From: Arthrobacter_B citreus
GTDB lineage: Bacteria; Actinomycetota; Actinomycetes; Actinomycetales; Micrococcaceae
Strand: one strand, 5' to 3'
NCBI RefSeq assembly: GCF_042429235.1
Contig: NZ_JBHMBA010000009.1
Length of the DNA: 64,000 nucleotides
Shown here piece after piece: positions 36,444 to 44,915 of the stretch (position 1 is its first letter; every line of letters begins with the position of its first letter). The notes below the pieces were generated by a model. It was not told where the DNA came from. It saw only the letters and a list, made by a program, of their open reading frames with translations, and made no database searches. The translations under genes were made by a program, and so were the position numbers.

Positions 36444-37367
36444 CTATCGTATGCCAGCAAACAGGTCTGTTTCCGGCAGTTCCGTCTCCACCTTCGTCAT
36501 GATCAGCGAATAGTCTTCCCACGGCCATACTTTCCGCTGGGTCGGAGCGTCAACAGCGAAAAAGAATCCCTCAGGGTCAACCTGGGTCCGGTGGCTCTTC
36601 AGAGCACGGTCGCGGGCCTCGAAGAAGTCCCCGCATTCGATCTGCGTGGTGGTGGGATGCGTGGGCGCGGGCGGCTGGTGGCCTTCGGTGTCGGCTTCCT
36701 GCCACGCTGCAATGCGCTCGGCGTACGGCGAGGCCACGCCGGCCTCCACCAGGGCAAGGTGCAGTGCCTGGAACCGCTCGGGGTTGAACGCGCGGTCATA
36801 GTAGAGCTTCATCGGCTCCCACGCTTCACCGGTTCCCGGGTACCGGCCGGGGTCGCCGGCGGCCGTGAACGCCTCAACAGCCACCTTGTGAGCCATGATG
36901 TGGTCCGGGTGCGGGTAGCCGCCGTTTTCGTCGTAACTGATGATGACGTGCGGGCGGAACTCACGCACCAGCTTTACCAGGGGCGCCGCGGCGTGCTGCA
37001 GCGGCTCCAGGGCAAAGCACCCAAAGGGCAGGTCGGGAAGCGGGTCGCCCTCCGGCAGCCCCGAGTCCATGAAACCCAGCCAGCGGTGCTGGATTCCCAG
37101 TTCATGCTGGGCGTTGGCCATTTCGTGGCGGCGCAGGCCGGCGAGGTCCCGCTTCGCGGCGGCGCTGGATTCCATCGAGGGATTCAGCACACTGCCGCGC
37201 TCCCCTCCGGTGCAGGTCGCCACCATCACGTCCACGCCCTGCGCCGCGTAGTACGCCATCATGGCCGCGCCCTTGCTGGCTTCGTCGTCGGGGTGTGCGT
37301 GCACGGCCAGCAGCCGCAGCGGTTCCTGGCGGCTGGAAATATCATTTGACGCGGTCGACACGGGCAA
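36444..37367 (-). CDS. mca: mycothiol S-conjugate amidase
   Basis: Mca hydrolyses mycothiol-toxin conjugates to release a mercapturic acid for export. The 307-residue zinc protein has the LmbE-fold motif AHPDDE (His25, Asp28) and the third ligand region GGYPHPDH (about 149-156). It also has the TCTGGERGSVLNP stretch characteristic of Mca/MshB. Mca rather than MshB is supported by length and the neighbours greA and DUF4307. An AGGAG site precedes the GTG start. The gene implies that the organism makes mycothiol, a trait restricted to actinobacteria. Confidence 0.95.
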   Translation of the reverse strand: MPVSTASNDISSRQEPLRLLAVHAHPDDEASKGAAMMAYYAAQGVDVMVATCTGGERGSVLNPSMESSAAAKRDLAGLRRHEMANAQHELGIQHRWLGFMDSGLPEGDPLPDLPFGCFALEPLQHAAAPLVKLVREFRPHVIISYDENGGYPHPDHIMAHKVAVEAFTAAGDPGRYPGTGEAWEPMKLYYDRAFNPERFQALHLALVEAGVASPYAERIAAWQEADTEGHQPPAPTHPTTTQIECGDFFEARDRALKSHRTQVDPEGFFFAVDAPTQRKVWPWEDYSLIMTKVETELPETDLFAGIR

Positions 37368-37405
37368 CTCCTGTGGTCAGCGGATTTCAGACGGACAAAC
37401 TCGGA

Positions 37406-37411
37406 TAAAAT
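37406..37411 (+). promoter_or_regulatory. candidate -10 box for DUF4307 gene
   Basis: TAAAAT lies 6 nt before the GTG at 37418. The spacer GGAGAA could instead act as a weak Shine-Dalgarno. Confidence 0.35.
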
Positions 37412-37417
37412 GGAGAA

Positions 37418-37879
37418 GTGAGCACTGAGGAAGGTCCTGTCAAGCAGCCAGCCCCCGAGCAGACGCCGGATGGTTTTCCGTCCGCAACAAGATTAGCCAA
37501 TCGTTACGGCACCCCCAAGCCGGGCCTCTCCCGCCGAAGCAAGATCATCATGGGCGCCACGGCCGTGCTGCTCGGATGCGCCGGAGCGGCGTGGATAGCC
37601 GCGCCTTCCCCCAACGGCGAAGTGACCTTCAAAGATGTCGGTTTCAGCATCCCCGATGCTGGGCACGCCGTAGTTGACTTCCAGCTCACCAAGGATACGG
37701 ATGCCACGGTGACCTGCGCACTCCAAGCCCTGAACGACGCCTATGCGGTGGTCGGCTGGAAGCAGGTCACCATCGGCCCCACGGAGGACGCCACCACCGG
37801 CCATCGGGTGACGCTCCGCACCGATTCCCTGGGCGTCACCGGCGGAGTCAACGCATGCTGGATTGCCGGGGAACGCTGA
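37418..37879 (+). CDS. DUF4307 domain membrane protein
   Basis: The 153-residue protein has a cytoplasmic N-terminus (about 1-45, ending RRSKI), one membrane helix at about 43-62, and an extracytoplasmic beta domain. The domain has FKDVGFSIPDAGHAVVDFQL, then VTCALQALND, then VVGWKQVTIGP, which matches DUF4307 (compare Rv1081c). Its function is unknown, but it sits between mca and greA throughout actinobacteria. Palindromic sequences follow the stop and could end its transcript. Confidence 0.88.
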   Translation: MSTEEGPVKQPAPEQTPDGFPSATRLANRYGTPKPGLSRRSKIIMGATAVLLGCAGAAWIAAPSPNGEVTFKDVGFSIPDAGHAVVDFQLTKDTDATVTCALQALNDAYAVVGWKQVTIGPTEDATTGHRVTLRTDSLGVTGGVNACWIAGER

Positions 37880-37907
37880 CGCTTCCGCGGAAGCGCCGGA
37901 CCGGCGC
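37880..37907 (+). terminator. overlapping palindromes after DUF4307 gene
   Basis: A perfect 16-bp palindrome CGCTTCCGCGGAAGCG begins at the DUF4307 stop codon. It overlaps a second hairpin GCGCCGG-A-CCGGCGC (37893-37907). A terminator is plausible although there is no T-tract. Confidence 0.35.
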
Positions 37908-37951
37908 GGCCGGTGCAGGTTACGGGTGGGATTTCAAGCCGGCCCGGGTTC

Positions 37952-37980
37952 TTGGGTAAACCGGCATTGAGAACTAGTAT
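37952..37980 (+). promoter_or_regulatory. candidate greA promoter
   Basis: TTGGGT (37952-37957) and TAGTAT (37975-37980) are separated by exactly 17 bp. This would give a leader of about 160 nt before greA. Confidence 0.5.
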
Positions 37981-38007
37981 GGAGCCTACGTTATGCCCCG
38001 CCCAGGT

Positions 38008-38035
38008 GATCAGCACTGCAAGATCAGCACTGCAA
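38008..38035 (+). repeat. perfect tandem duplication of a 14-bp unit in the greA leader
   Basis: GATCAGCACTGCAA occurs twice without a gap or mismatch. The copies lie about 25 bp downstream of the proposed transcription start, in the untranslated leader of greA. Confidence 0.85.
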
Positions 38036-38145
38036 CCGGTCACCGCCCGGCGGGGTCTTTGCTTGTCAGGCCGTTCCGGCCCGCAGAGCAATATCAGCCT
38101 GCCGGACCAGATTCTTGGTTCGGTCGTCATTAAAAGGAGAGACCC

Positions 38146-38637
38146 GTGTCCACCAACAGCGCACCTGCCGCTTGGCTCACTCAGGAGTCTTACGACCGCC
38201 TGAAGGCAGAACTGGATCACCTGTCCGGTCCCGGCCGCACGGAAATTGTGGCCCGCATTGAGCAGGCCCGGTCCGAGGGCGATTTGAAGGAGAACGGCGG
38301 GTACCACGCAGCCAAGGAAGAGCAGGGCAAGGCCGAGGCCCGTATCCGCCAGCTGACTCACCTGCTGCGGACCGCCCACGTGGGCGAGGCACCGGCCGAC
38401 GACGGCGTGGTGGAACCCGGGATGCTCGTCGAAGCCAGGATTGCCGGCGACATCGAGACCTTCCTGCTGGGCAGCCGCGAGATTGCCGGCGACTCCAACA
38501 TCGATGTGTACAGCGAAAAGTCCCCGCTTGGTGCGGCCATCCAGGGCATGAAGGCCGGCGACACTGCCACCTACAAGGCCCCGAACGGCAAGGACATTGC
38601 GGTGGAGATCATCTCCGCCAAGCCCTACACGAGCTGA
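38146..38637 (+). CDS. greA: transcription elongation factor GreA
   Basis: GreA inserts its coiled coil into the RNA polymerase secondary channel and stimulates cleavage of backtracked RNA. The 163-residue protein has the N-terminal coiled coil (about 10-80), whose tip carries the acidic pair in SEGDLKENGGYHAAKEEQGK. The C-terminal FKBP-like domain ends in IQGMKAGDTATYKAP. The GTG start follows a strong AAGGAGAG site. The leader of about 160 nt is unusually long for this window and holds a tandem repeat and a hairpin next to the ribosome-binding site. Confidence 0.96.
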   Translation: MSTNSAPAAWLTQESYDRLKAELDHLSGPGRTEIVARIEQARSEGDLKENGGYHAAKEEQGKAEARIRQLTHLLRTAHVGEAPADDGVVEPGMLVEARIAGDIETFLLGSREIAGDSNIDVYSEKSPLGAAIQGMKAGDTATYKAPNGKDIAVEIISAKPYTS

Positions 38638-38692
38638 TTCCTTCAGCAGCAGCGCCGTTTCGGCAGCAGCTCCAAATGGCGCTCACATGGCG

Positions 38693-39304
38693 CTACAGCG
38701 GGTCCTCCCAGCGGGAGGGCCCGCTTTTGCCTGTGCGGCCCCGCTGTCCCCGCTGCCGCTGCCGGCTGAGCAGCACTGCCGCCAGCACTCCCCCGGCAGC
38801 ACCGAACAGGTGCGCCTGCCAGGAGACGCCGATGGAAACCGGCAGCACGCCCCACAGCAGGGAACCATAGACGAGGAACAGGACGCCGCCGAGCAGCAGC
38901 TGCAGGATGTCCCGGTTGTAGATTCCGCGGGCCATCAGATAGGCAAAAAGCCCGAAAACGACGCCGGAAATTCCCACCGTCAGTCCCCCGCCAAAGAGCC
39001 ACACCCCAATTCCGGATGCCAGCCAGGATGATGCCAGCACCACGAGGTAGCGCCGGACTCCCTCCAGCATGGTCAGGAAGGAGAACACCACCAGCGGCAG
39101 CGTGTTTCCCAGCAAGTGGTTGACTCCGGCGTGCAGCAGCGGCGCAAAGAGGATTCCGTCCAACCCGTCAAGGCGCCGCGGCAGGATACCGAGTCCGCGG
39201 AGCACTGCCGGGCCGCCGAACATTGCCAGGAAATAGCACACCCAGATCAGCGCAGCCAGGCCCAGGGAAACGTAGAGGGCGGTCCGTGCCCGCTTGGCAA
39301 GCAT
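38693..39304 (-). CDS. rhomboid family intramembrane serine protease
   Basis: The 203-residue, six-helix protein has the rhomboid catalytic dyad. The nucleophile is Ser113 in VGISGVVFG (the GxSG motif) and the partner is His165 in SWQAHLFGAAGG. The oxyanion-site His63 and Asn67 lie in VNHLLGN. It cleaves membrane-protein segments within the bilayer; substrates are unknown. It starts 4 bp after the ilvA stop, so it is the last gene of an AI-2E transporter-ilvA-rhomboid operon. The basic tail is cytoplasmic. Confidence 0.93.
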   Translation of the reverse strand: MLAKRARTALYVSLGLAALIWVCYFLAMFGGPAVLRGLGILPRRLDGLDGILFAPLLHAGVNHLLGNTLPLVVFSFLTMLEGVRRYLVVLASSWLASGIGVWLFGGGLTVGISGVVFGLFAYLMARGIYNRDILQLLLGGVLFLVYGSLLWGVLPVSIGVSWQAHLFGAAGGVLAAVLLSRQRQRGQRGRTGKSGPSRWEDPL

Positions 39305-39308
39305 GGGC

Positions 39309-40550
39309 CTACCCGTGCAGCACGATCGGTTGGAAGCCCTGGGCTCGCAGGTTGTTCAGCACCTGTTCGCAGTGTTCGTGGCCTTTGGTTTCCATGTTGA
39401 TGGTGATCGCCACGTCCCCCATGCTGATCGAGCCGCCCACCCGGGTGTGGTCCACCCCGGTGACATTGGCGTCGGACTCCGCGATGATCCGGGAGATGGT
39501 GGCCAAAGAACCCGGCCTGTCGTCCAGCAGGATCCGCACCACTAGGTAGCGGCCGGCTGCGGCGAGCCCGCGCTGGATTACCTTCAGCATCAGCATCGGG
39601 TCGATGTTGCCTCCGGAGAGGACGACGGCGGTGTTCCCCGGGTTTTCGATCTTGCCGTCCATGAGCGCTGCCACGCCCACGGCGCCGGCCGGTTCCACCA
39701 CCATTTTGGAGCGTTCCAGCAGAAAGATCAGGGCCCGGGCCAGCGAGTCTTCGCTGACGGTCACCACGTCATCCACCAGCTCCCTGATGATGGAAAAGGG
39801 GAGCTGGCCCGGGCGTCCCACGGCAATGCCGTCGGCAATGGTGGAGACCTTGGTCAGCGGAACAAGCGCATCCGCCGCCAGCGACGGCGGGTAGGCGGCG
39901 GCGTTTTCGGCCTGGACCCCGATGATGCGGACTTCGCGGCCGAGTTCCTTCGCGCGGGCCTTGATGGCCACCGCCACGCCGGCTAGGAGGCCGCCGCCGC
40001 CCACGCCCATCAGCACCGTGTCCAGGTTCGGGATCTGGTCCAGCAGTTCCAGGCCAATGGTTCCCTGGCCCGCCACGACGTCCACGTTGTCGAAGGGGTG
40101 GACAAAGACAGCACCGGTCTCGTCCGAGTAGCGTTGGGCTTCCGCCAGGGCCTCATCCACGTTGTGGCCGTGCAGAACAACCTCGGCGCCGTGCCCCTGG
40201 GTGGCGGCCAGCTTGGGCAGCGCCACCCCCAGGGGCATGAAGATCCGCGCCTTGATGCCAAGGCGGGCTGCAGCGACGGCAACACCCTGGGCATGGTTCC
40301 CTGCGGAGGCGGCAACCACTCCCCGCTCCCGTTCGGACGGGGAGAGCTTGGCCATCCGGACGTAGGCCCCGCGCACCTTGAAGGAGCCGGCACGCTGCAG
40401 GTTCTCGCATTTGAGGTACACGTTGGAGCCGGTGAGGCGCCCCAGTGCCCGGGACTGCTCGATCGGAGTAAGTGCAATCACGCCGTCCAACAGCTTGGCG
40501 GCCGCCTCCACGTCGTCGAGGGTCACAGGCAGTTGGGGCAGGTCAGTCAC
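39309..40550 (-). CDS. ilvA: threonine ammonia-lyase
   Basis: The PLP enzyme deaminates threonine to 2-oxobutyrate, the first step of isoleucine synthesis or a catabolic route. The 413-residue protein has the PLP Lys58 in GSFKVRGAY, a glycine-rich phosphate-binding loop MGVGGGGLLAG, and one C-terminal ACT-like domain (about 325-413). One ACT domain rather than two is typical of the short form, which can be less isoleucine-sensitive. Its ATG overlaps the stop of the AI-2E transporter gene by four bases. Confidence 0.94.
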   Translation of the reverse strand: MTDLPQLPVTLDDVEAAAKLLDGVIALTPIEQSRALGRLTGSNVYLKCENLQRAGSFKVRGAYVRMAKLSPSERERGVVAASAGNHAQGVAVAAARLGIKARIFMPLGVALPKLAATQGHGAEVVLHGHNVDEALAEAQRYSDETGAVFVHPFDNVDVVAGQGTIGLELLDQIPNLDTVLMGVGGGGLLAGVAVAIKARAKELGREVRIIGVQAENAAAYPPSLAADALVPLTKVSTIADGIAVGRPGQLPFSIIRELVDDVVTVSEDSLARALIFLLERSKMVVEPAGAVGVAALMDGKIENPGNTAVVLSGGNIDPMLMLKVIQRGLAAAGRYLVVRILLDDRPGSLATISRIIAESDANVTGVDHTRVGGSISMGDVAITINMETKGHEHCEQVLNNLRAQGFQPIVLHG

Positions 40551-41773
40551 AGTTGTTTCTCATCTTCTGCGTTGTCTTCCAACGCGTCATCGGTTTCAGT
40601 GAGGGGTGCCGCTCCGCCGGCGGCGCCGAAGACAGGGTCCCGCGCGAGCGCCGGGTCCCGTTCCCAGCCCCTGGAGGCGATATAGCGCACCACCGTGTTC
40701 AGGATGGCCAGCAGCGGCACGGAGAAGAGCGCGCCGGGGATGCCGGCGGCCAGCGTGCCTCCGGTGACGGCCAGGATGACAGCCAGCGGGTGCAGTGCCA
40801 CTGCCCGTCCCATGATCAGGGGCTGCAGGATGTGGGATTCGAGCTGCTGGACCAGCAGCACGATGCCCAGCATGATCAGCGCGTTGACCCAGCCGTTGGC
40901 AACCAGTGCGAGCAGGACGGCAACGAATCCCGTGACAAAGGCGCCGACCAGCGGCACGAAGGAGCCCAGGAACACCAGGACCGCCAGCGGCAGGGCAAGC
41001 GGCACTCCGATGATGGCGGCTCCGGCACCGATGCCGACGGCGTCGATGAACGCCACGAGCAGCTGCACCCGAACGTAGTTCACCATTGAGTCCCAGCCGT
41101 GGATGCCGGCCCCGTAGCCTCCCGGACGTGCCCGGCGCGGCAGCAGCCCGGCGGTGAACCGCCAGATGCGGCGCCCGTCCAGCAGGAAAAAGACGAGGGC
41201 GAAAAGGGTCAGCAGGACGCCGGCCGCGAAGTGCCCGGCGCCGGTGCCCACGGAGAGCGCCCCCGAAACGATATTGGCTGAATTCTCCTGCAGGGCATTG
41301 GTGGCTTCCTGAAGGAGGGTGTCCATTTGGGTGGTGGTGATCCGCAGCGGGCCGTCGGCCAGCCAGTCCTGGATCTGCCCCACACCGGAAATCGTCTCGT
41401 CCCACAGGTCCCGGAACCCCAGGGCCAGTTGCCGCCCCACCAGCGTCAGCGCGGCAACAATCACGCCAAGGAACGTCACGATGGTGACGGCGACCGCCAG
41501 GCCCCCGGGCACCTTGTTTCGGCGCAGCCAGTTCGAGACCGGCGACAGCAGGCCCGCGAGCAGGGCCGCGATCATCAGGGGAATGATCAGCAGCGAAAAG
41601 TTCCGCAGCATCCAGACGAGCCCGGCGGCGACAACCAGCACCACGCCAAGCCGCCATGCCCATGCCGCGCTGACGCGCAGCGCGTACGGCACGTCGTCGT
41701 TGCCCCGGTTGGAGCGTACTGCCGCAGCCTGCACCGCTTTGGGCGCGGCGATGCTGCGTGCGTGAGGTCTCAT
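40547..41773 (-). CDS. AI-2E family transporter (PerM/YdiK-like)
   Basis: The 408-residue protein starts at the ATG at 41773 behind GATGAG. It has about eight hydrophobic helices. The family patterns are visible: two early helices with LLIIPLMIAALLAGLLSPV, a long periplasmic-type amphipathic middle, and then FVPLVGAFVTG and LQPLIMGRAVALHPLAVI. Members have been linked to autoinducer-2 export or Na/H antiport, but most substrates are unknown. The gene overlaps ilvA and probably shares its transcript. Confidence 0.9.
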   Translation of the reverse strand: MRPHARSIAAPKAVQAAAVRSNRGNDDVPYALRVSAAWAWRLGVVLVVAAGLVWMLRNFSLLIIPLMIAALLAGLLSPVSNWLRRNKVPGGLAVAVTIVTFLGVIVAALTLVGRQLALGFRDLWDETISGVGQIQDWLADGPLRITTTQMDTLLQEATNALQENSANIVSGALSVGTGAGHFAAGVLLTLFALVFFLLDGRRIWRFTAGLLPRRARPGGYGAGIHGWDSMVNYVRVQLLVAFIDAVGIGAGAAIIGVPLALPLAVLVFLGSFVPLVGAFVTGFVAVLLALVANGWVNALIMLGIVLLVQQLESHILQPLIMGRAVALHPLAVILAVTGGTLAAGIPGALFSVPLLAILNTVVRYIASRGWERDPALARDPVFGAAGGAAPLTETDDALEDNAEDEKQL

Positions 41774-41850
41774 GGGCTCATCTTTCCACATTCAACGGTT
41801 GTGCTTCCCACCTTTACGCCGGGGCTGGCGGCCCGCTGCCGGCAGGCCGG

Positions 41851-42822
41851 TCAGCCGGTCTGCTCCGGGCGGATTCCCCACTCCGCGGCGAAGCGCGACG
41901 CCGGTTCCAGCCAGCGCAGTCCCTCTCCGGAATTGAGCGCATTGGCCGGGGCGGTCATGGGTTCCAGGGCGACCGCAAGGGTGCGGCCGGGGAACTTATC
42001 GGTGACGAAGACGTGGACGTAATCAAATTCGGGTCCGCCCCACAGCATCACGCCGGTGCCGTCCGGGGCACGCAGGCGGTGCCGGAACTCTCCGTTTTCG
42101 GACTCCAGGCCGGTGTACGCTGCATCCAGGTCCAGCTCGCCCACCCGGCGGCCGCCGCTGAGGTCCGCTGTCCCGGCGGCAGGCTCCCGGCCGACCGGAA
42201 TCAGCCGGTCATCGACGGTCAGCCGGGTGTCCCCGGAAACGGTCAGGGTCAGGTCCTCCACCGGAACCGATCCGATGCGCAGGAAGGGATGGGCGCCCAG
42301 CGCAAACGGCGCCCGGCGCTCCCCCAGATTGATGAGGCCCTGCCGCACGCGCAGCCCGCCGTCGTCGTCCAGGCTGTAGGTGACCTCATGCATCAGGTGG
42401 AACGGGTATCCGTGTTGGGGGAAAATCTCGGCCCGCAGTGTCACAGTGCTGCCGTGAGGGGTGGCATTGCCGTCGCCGGCATCGTCAACGCGGACATAGC
42501 CCGTGTTGCGCAGCAGTCCGTGGCTGGCGTTGCCCCGCGAGGGCTCGGTGATGTCCAGCTGCTGGGTGCGGCCCTCGAGAAGCCATTTTCCCCCGGCCAC
42601 CCGGTTGGGCCACGGCGCCAGCAGAATGCCGCAGGCCGACGGGGGCAGCTCGGAGTCGGGGTAGGTTTCCACAAAAGCCGTGCCACCGACGGAGTAGCTG
42701 CGCAGGGCACCGGCCAGGGCCGCAATGCATGCCTCCGCCGGACCGGCGGGGGTGTCACGGGTGATCCGGAACTGGGTGCCGGTGGCGGGCCGCGGTGCGG
42801 AGGTGGTGGCTGCAGCGCTCAT
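41851..42822 (-). CDS. aldose 1-epimerase family protein
   Basis: The 323-residue protein has the galactose-mutarotase fold. Visible landmarks are LAPWPNRVAGGKW early on, NASHGLLRN with the first catalytic His, ALGAHPFLRIG with the second His, and LALEPMTAP with the catalytic Glu near residue 290. It would interconvert alpha and beta anomers of a sugar or sugar phosphate. It ends 19 bp upstream of the GAF-ANTAR gene and is not clearly part of an operon. The specific sugar is unknown. Confidence 0.9.
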   Translation of the reverse strand: MSAAATTSAPRPATGTQFRITRDTPAGPAEACIAALAGALRSYSVGGTAFVETYPDSELPPSACGILLAPWPNRVAGGKWLLEGRTQQLDITEPSRGNASHGLLRNTGYVRVDDAGDGNATPHGSTVTLRAEIFPQHGYPFHLMHEVTYSLDDDGGLRVRQGLINLGERRAPFALGAHPFLRIGSVPVEDLTLTVSGDTRLTVDDRLIPVGREPAAGTADLSGGRRVGELDLDAAYTGLESENGEFRHRLRAPDGTGVMLWGGPEFDYVHVFVTDKFPGRTLAVALEPMTAPANALNSGEGLRWLEPASRFAAEWGIRPEQTG

Positions 42823-42841
42823 TGCTCCAGCGTACAGCGGC

Positions 42842-43576
42842 CTACTCCTCGAAGTGAGTGCTTACCCGGTCCGAGACCACAGCCACCACTCCGGCAGCCA
42901 CATCGCGGACCTTCACGTTGCGGCTGTTGGAGACACTGCGCAGAATCTCGACCGCGCTCTGTTGGCTGCAGTTGTTCTGCGCCATGATGATTCCGGCCGC
43001 GAGATCCACAACTGTCCGTGACTCCAGGACAGCCTGCAGATTGTTCGCGCGATGGGTTTGGGCATCCAGCCGCAGGGCCAGTGCGAGCGGCGCCGCAATC
43101 TCCGCCGCTGCCGATTCGACCGCGCGGACGGCTTCCGGCCCGAAGGCTCCCGGGCTGCCGGAGTAACCGGTGAGCACCGCGGCAGTCGTTTCGGGCTCCG
43201 GCACAGGCACCGGCACCGCCGCGGCGGCGGCCACCCCGCGGCCGAGGGCTGCCCGTGAATAGCCGGACCAGCGCAGCTCGCTTGCCAGGTCCCGCACAAC
43301 GGCCGGGACGCGGCTGGCCATGGCACGCCGGGCAGGGTCTTCAGCGTGTGGTCCGCGCTGCAGCTCAGCGAGGCTTGGGATGCTGCCAACATGCAGCGGT
43401 TGCCGGCGCGGCCGCACAATCATCAGCGAGGCACCCATGATGTTCCGTTCGGTCAGGTGCCCGGTGATGAGGCTGGCCAGCGATTCGAGGAACGTTTCCA
43501 GGTCCGGATACCGCAGCAGCAGCTCCTGGACCCGGAACGGCAGCGGGACGGCTGACGGTGACTTCTCCATTTCCAT
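42842..43576 (-). CDS. GAF and ANTAR domain protein (RNA-binding antiterminator)
   Basis: The 244-residue protein starts at the ATG at 43576 behind GGGAAGGGG. An N-terminal GAF-like sensory domain (about 15-165) is followed by a C-terminal three-helix ANTAR domain (about 185-238). The ANTAR core is VVDLAAGIIMAQNNCSQQ followed by ILRSVSNSRNVKVRDVAAGV. ANTAR proteins bind paired hairpins in mRNA leaders and stop termination. The signal and target RNAs are unknown. A large hairpin lies 120 bp upstream of the start codon, which makes self-regulation worth testing. Confidence 0.9.
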   Translation of the reverse strand: MEMEKSPSAVPLPFRVQELLLRYPDLETFLESLASLITGHLTERNIMGASLMIVRPRRQPLHVGSIPSLAELQRGPHAEDPARRAMASRVPAVVRDLASELRWSGYSRAALGRGVAAAAAVPVPVPEPETTAAVLTGYSGSPGAFGPEAVRAVESAAAEIAAPLALALRLDAQTHRANNLQAVLESRTVVDLAAGIIMAQNNCSQQSAVEILRSVSNSRNVKVRDVAAGVVAVVSDRVSTHFEE

Positions 43577-43697
43577 CCCCTTCCCGCCGGTGCGGGCCGT
43601 TCGGCACGGGACCGGCCCCGCCCAGATCCTACGGTCCCGGCAAGGGGATGCACAGGGTAGCTGGCCGGACAACGAAGGGACGAGCAGGATTAAACGC

Positions 43698-43735
43698 AAA
43701 GAGGGCCGGCAGGCTTTCGCCTGCCGGCCCTCTTT
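43698..43735. terminator. 16-bp hairpin downstream of Bax inhibitor-1 gene
   Basis: AAAGAGGGCCGGCAGG pairs perfectly with CCTGCCGGCCCTCTTT around a 6-nt loop. A second, weaker hairpin (about 43736-43761, GGTGTC...GACACC) lies between it and the Bax stop codon. The larger hairpin also lies upstream of the ANTAR gene. Confidence 0.75.
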
Positions 43736-43766
43736 GGTGTCTCCGGCAAGCCGGGGACACCAAAAC

Positions 43767-44612
43767 CTAGTCGTCGCCGCGCAGGATGGCGAGGATGCGG
43801 AGGATTTCGACGTACAGCCAGACCAGGGTGACCGTAAGGCCGAAAGCTGCCGTCCAGGAGTAGCGCTGCGGGGCGCCGGCTTTGACACCCTGCTCGATGG
43901 AGGTGAAGTCGACAATCAAGGAGAAGGCGGCCAGGCCGACGGCCAGCAGGCCGATGATAATGCCCAGCGGAATGCCGGCGACCTCGAAGCCACGAACGCC
44001 CCAGGGGTCATCCACTGCACCGAAGATCATCAGGCCCATGTTCACCAGGGAGAATACGGCGTAGCCGATCATGGCGATCATGAAGAAGCGCATGGCCTTG
44101 GGCGTCGCACGGACCTTGCCACTGCGGAACAGGACCAAGGTCACGGCAAAGACGGACAGCGTGCCGAGCACGGCCTGCAGGCCAATGCCCGGGAACATGT
44201 TGTCCAGCACCAGGGTGAGTCCGCCAAGGAACATACCCTCAAGGCCCGCGTAGGCCAGGATCAGGGCGGGAGCGGGCTCGCGCTTGAAGGCGTTGACCAG
44301 GCCGAGGACAAATCCGCCCAGGGCACCCACGATCATCAGCGGCCCTGCGGCGCCGGGGACCAGGATCATCGGAACAGCTGCGCCGACGAGTACAACCGCC
44401 AGGCAGGCCAGCGTCTTCATGATGACGTCGTCGTACGTCATGCGGCCGGTCATGGCCGGACCGGCAGACGGCGCCGTGTACAGCTCCTGCAACTGCTGCG
44501 GGGTCATCGACGTCTGGTCCTGGGTGGCCAGGGAACCCTGGTTCGCCCGGCCGCTTCTGACCTGGGAATTGAAATTCTTGCTGTTAAAGACAGGATTACC
44601 GCCGAGTGCCAT
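43767..44612 (-). CDS. Bax inhibitor-1 / YccA family membrane protein
   Basis: The 281-residue protein has a polar N-terminus of about 60 residues (Gln/Ser-rich) and then seven hydrophobic helices. The BI-1 landmarks are YDDVIMKTLA before helix 1, EGMFLGGLTLVLDNMFPGI, and the C-terminal SLIVDFTSIEQGV with the pH-sensing Asp region, ending LVWLYVEILRIL. Bacterial relatives conduct calcium or interact with FtsH. The gene is divergent from the liv operon across 303 bp. Confidence 0.93.
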   Translation of the reverse strand: MALGGNPVFNSKNFNSQVRSGRANQGSLATQDQTSMTPQQLQELYTAPSAGPAMTGRMTYDDVIMKTLACLAVVLVGAAVPMILVPGAAGPLMIVGALGGFVLGLVNAFKREPAPALILAYAGLEGMFLGGLTLVLDNMFPGIGLQAVLGTLSVFAVTLVLFRSGKVRATPKAMRFFMIAMIGYAVFSLVNMGLMIFGAVDDPWGVRGFEVAGIPLGIIIGLLAVGLAAFSLIVDFTSIEQGVKAGAPQRYSWTAAFGLTVTLVWLYVEILRILAILRGDD

Positions 44613-44915
44613 TAAATGTCCTCCATCTGGGGGGCTGTTTACCTAGAGCCTACCAATGTCAACGGCTGAGCGGCCCGCGGGATTCCCGCCATCTGCCGCG
44701 TCCGATAACAGTTTGGCATAGCAGGGGCGCACCACCGTCCTTACGCTGGCGCACCAAGTCGTTACCTGATCGCGACATGCGGCCGCAGAAAATCGTCACT
44801 GCCTGAAACATTCACTGGGTAGCATGATCCCCAATTGGTGACATGAGTCACAATCAGATCCGCTAAAGGTCCGAAGTATTCGGTGCCCGCGGCCTTGGCG
44901 TGGAGGTTTTGAAAC
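44613..44915. other. intergenic region between Bax inhibitor-1 gene and liv operon
   Basis: No gene is visible in these 303 bp. The region contains a CRP/GlxR-like palindrome (44837-44852) and GGAGG 9 nt before the TTG start of livH. The region near 44613-44780 shows nothing I recognise. Confidence 0.7.
44837..44852. promoter_or_regulatory. CRP/GlxR-type binding site candidate upstream of livH
   Basis: GGTGACATGAGTCACA matches the TGTGA-N6-TCACA consensus at 9 of 10 positions. It is 63 bp before the livH start codon, so a cAMP-type regulator could act on the liv operon. Confidence 0.5.
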
